Source: Lachnospiraceae bacterium UBA1718 (GTDB taxonomy: Bacteria > Bacillota > Clostridia > Lachnospirales > Lachnospiraceae). From it: a stretch of 16,323 nucleotides of DNA. The notes under the pieces were generated by a model, which worked only from the letters and a program-made list of their open reading frames with translations, was not told where the DNA came from and searched no databases. Within the stretch, counting starts at the first letter, position 1. Every line of letters begins with the position of its first letter. The DNA is taken from NCBI GenBank assembly GCA_002317245.1, contig DCIU01000154.1, positions 1 to 16,323 on the forward strand. The letters run 5' to 3'. Below are positions 14,923 through 16,323 of this stretch, one piece after another. The position numbers were made by a program, and so were the translations under genes.

Positions 14923-14991
14923 GTCGCGATTATAGATGGTCCTCTGTCACATATGTGTTATGAACGTCCATTAGAGATAAAGGAGAATAAA
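14923..14991 (+). promoter_or_regulatory. Possible rplS (L19) mRNA leader
   Basis: This 5' untranslated segment precedes rplS. Firmicutes are known to carry an L19 leader RNA at this place (Rfam family L19_leader). Here I see the palindrome CACATATGTG at 14949-14958 and an outer ATGG/CCAT pairing around it, but I cannot confirm the family consensus by eye. The AAAGGAGA ribosome binding site at 14979-14986 is outside these pairings. Confidence 0.35.
14979..14986 (+). promoter_or_regulatory. Ribosome binding site fixing the rplS start
   Basis: AAAGGAGA, with GGAG six bases before the ATG at 14992, selects that start over an in-frame ATG at 14953, which would add 13 residues not found in bL19. 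Confidence 0.85.
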
Positions 14992-15342
14992 ATGAACAAC
15001 GAGATTATTAAGGAAATCGAAGCAGCTGAGCTTAAGGCTACAGTTGATGACTTCAATGTTGGTGATACTGTTAAGGTATACAACAAGATCAAAGAGGGTA
15101 ACAAGGAGAGAGTTCAGATCTACGAAGGAACTGTTATTAAGAGACAGGGCGGTAGCAACCGTGAGACATTTACAGTTCGTAAGACATCTAACGGTGTTGG
15201 CGTAGAGAAGACATGGCCACTTCACAGCCCTAACGTAGAGAAGATCGAAGTAGTTCGTCGTGGTAAGGTTAGACGTGCTAAGTTATTCTATCTTCGTGAC
15301 CGTGTTGGTAAGGCAGCTAAGGTTAAGGAAATCATTAGATAA
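14992..15342 (+). CDS. rplS: 50S ribosomal protein bL19
   Basis: bL19 lies at the subunit interface of the 50S and helps bridge formation with the 30S. The 116 residues match the family length (about 115) and show the conserved FNVGDTVKVYNKIKEGNKER segment, the EGTVIKRQGG loop, ETFTVRKTSNGVGVEKTWPLHSP and the C-terminal RRGKVRRAKLFYLRDRVGKAA. It is highly basic. It is separated from trmD by 81 bases holding a candidate leader, with a candidate promoter in the trmD end, and is closed by a strong terminator. It therefore probably has transcription independent of rimM-trmD. Confidence 0.98.
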   Translation: MNNEIIKEIEAAELKATVDDFNVGDTVKVYNKIKEGNKERVQIYEGTVIKRQGGSNRETFTVRKTSNGVGVEKTWPLHSPNVEKIEVVRRGKVRRAKLFYLRDRVGKAAKVKEIIR

Positions 15343-15357
15343 TTATCGATGTGAATT

Positions 15358-15385
15358 AGAGCGATGCATATGCATCGCTCTTTTT
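15358..15385 (+). terminator. Intrinsic terminator after rplS
   Basis: AGAGCGATGC at 15358-15367 pairs perfectly with GCATCGCTCT at 15372-15381 around ATAT, and the T run reaches 15385. The loop is self-complementary, so 15358-15381 is a perfect palindrome. It begins 15 bases after rplS and lies just before the LysR gene's ribosome binding site. Confidence 0.9.
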
Positions 15386-15398
15386 GTGAGGGAACAAC

Positions 15399-16310
15399 AT
15401 GACAATATCTCAGCTTAAATACGTAATTACATTATCGGATTCACACTCTATGAATGAGGCTGCCAAGAAGCTGTATATCTCACAGCCATCTCTCTCATCT
15501 ACAATTAAGGAGCTTGAGGACGAGACAGGTGTAGAATTGTTCATCAGAAGCAACCGTGGTATATCTCTTACACCACAGGGTGAGGAGTTCGTTGGCTATG
15601 CCAGACAGGTCGTGCAGCAGTACGAACTTATGGAACAGAAGTATATTACAAGGGAGAAGCAGAAGAAACATTTCAGTGTATCAGCCCAGCATTATGCCTT
15701 TGCATCCTCAGCCTTCGCTGAGATGGTCAAGCAATTTGGTATGGATGAATACGAGTTCTCTATGTATGAGACCAGAACCAATGATGTGATTCAGGATGTT
15801 AAGAACTTCAAGAGCGAGATAGGTATTCTATATCTTAGTGACTTTAATAGGAAGATTCTCAATAAGATTATTGATGAGAGTGGACTTGAGTTTCATCCAA
15901 TAGCAGAGTGTCATGCTTACGTATATATGTATAAGGATCATCCACTTGCTGCTAATAAGAAGCTTACAATGGAGGAGCTAGAGAATTATCCATGCCTGTC
16001 CTTTGAACAGGGAATAAATAACTCCTTCTACTTTGCCGAGGAGATGATGTCTACATATAAGTATAAGCAGTTAATTAAGATTTGCGATCGTGCTACAGGC
16101 CTTAATCTTATGAGGGGCCTTAATGGATACACAATCTGCTCTGGAATCTTATGTGAGGAGCTTAATGGTGACGACTACTGCGCGGTTCCACTGGATTCTG
16201 ACGAGGTGATGACAGTTGGTTACATTGTCAGGAAGAATATGAGTATAAGCGAGATAGGTAAGAAATATTTAGAGCATATAAGCATGTTTATGGGAGGATA
16301 TGGTTTCTAA
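15399..16310 (+). CDS. LysR-family transcriptional regulator
   Basis: This is a 303-residue LysR-type DNA-binding regulator. The winged HTH occupies about 1-60 (MTISQLKYVITLSDSHSMNEAAKKLYISQPSLSSTIKELE split over helix-turn-helix positions 18-37), with the usual LFIRSNRGISLTPQGEEF wing. A linker helix (about 61-88) and a two-lobe effector domain (about 92-297) follow. The ligand cannot be inferred. AGGGAA precedes the ATG at normal spacing. It lies 56 bases after rplS, past its terminator; no promoter with good boxes is visible in that gap, so expression is either read-through or from an atypical promoter. Only 13 bases follow the stop, so any target operon downstream is not visible. Confidence 0.93.
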   Translation: MTISQLKYVITLSDSHSMNEAAKKLYISQPSLSSTIKELEDETGVELFIRSNRGISLTPQGEEFVGYARQVVQQYELMEQKYITREKQKKHFSVSAQHYAFASSAFAEMVKQFGMDEYEFSMYETRTNDVIQDVKNFKSEIGILYLSDFNRKILNKIIDESGLEFHPIAECHAYVYMYKDHPLAANKKLTMEELENYPCLSFEQGINNSFYFAEEMMSTYKYKQLIKICDRATGLNLMRGLNGYTICSGILCEELNGDDYCAVPLDSDEVMTVGYIVRKNMSISEIGKKYLEHISMFMGGYGF

Positions 16311-16323
16311 TGTCAGCCAGTCA

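Noticed and set aside
14953..14991. N-terminally extended rplS start at 14953
   Set aside because: It would add residues foreign to bL19, and the strong ribosome binding site points to 14992.
1..16323. CRISPR array, tRNA or rRNA gene, insertion sequence, or phage genes
   Set aside because: No repeat-spacer pattern, cloverleaf, transposase or long direct repeat was seen; all gaps are short and explained by leaders, promoters or terminators.

Overview
The window looks like a chromosomal housekeeping region of a low-to-moderate GC Firmicute, most likely a clostridial member of Lachnospiraceae. This rests on gene order (plsX-acpP-rnc-smc-ftsY and ylxM-ffh-rpsP-khpA-rimM-trmD-rplS), good Shine-Dalgarno sites, and strong AAG/CAG codon preference. 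The genus is not determined. All genes are on the + strand, are tightly packed, and leave no gene-free stretch longer than about 110 bases. There is no tRNA, rRNA, CRISPR array, insertion sequence or phage gene.

Layout. (1) 1-5373: the 3' part of plsX, then acpP, an intrinsic terminator, rnc and smc (lipid synthesis, RNA processing, chromosome organisation). (2) 5387-7600: ftsY (SRP receptor, GTG start) followed 12 bases later by threonine ammonia-lyase. (3) 7601-11337: an accessory block with an unrecognised 88-aa protein that has its own candidate promoter and terminator, an NCS2 purine permease, an RsmJ-type rRNA methyltransferase and a second, unrelated SAM methyltransferase. This block ends in a strong terminator. 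(4) 11327-13637: a consensus-like promoter whose -35 box lies inside the previous terminator drives ylxM, ffh, rpsP and khpA, ending in another strong terminator. (5) 13654-15385: rimM and trmD, then a candidate promoter inside the end of trmD and a short leader before rplS, closed by a palindromic terminator. (6) 15399-16310: a LysR-family regulator.

How it works together. SRP targeting (YlxM, Ffh, FtsY), ribosome assembly and modification (bS16, RimM, TrmD, bL19, RsmJ, RNase III) and envelope growth (PlsX, ACP) are clustered, as in Bacillus subtilis. Compared with the B. subtilis order, ftsY and ylxM are split by about 5 kb of metabolic, transport and methyltransferase genes, and fabD/fabG are absent between plsX and acpP.

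The most informative structure is regulatory. Intrinsic terminators follow genes expected to be highly expressed (acpP, rpsP-khpA, rplS). Rebuilt promoters sit inside preceding genes or terminators. Together these could set different expression levels within one syntenic block. I saw no clearly undescribed multi-gene system. The best candidates for new biology are the 88-aa protein, the terminator-promoter overlap with its inverted-repeat series before ylxM, and the terminator/promoter bracketing of rimM-trmD.
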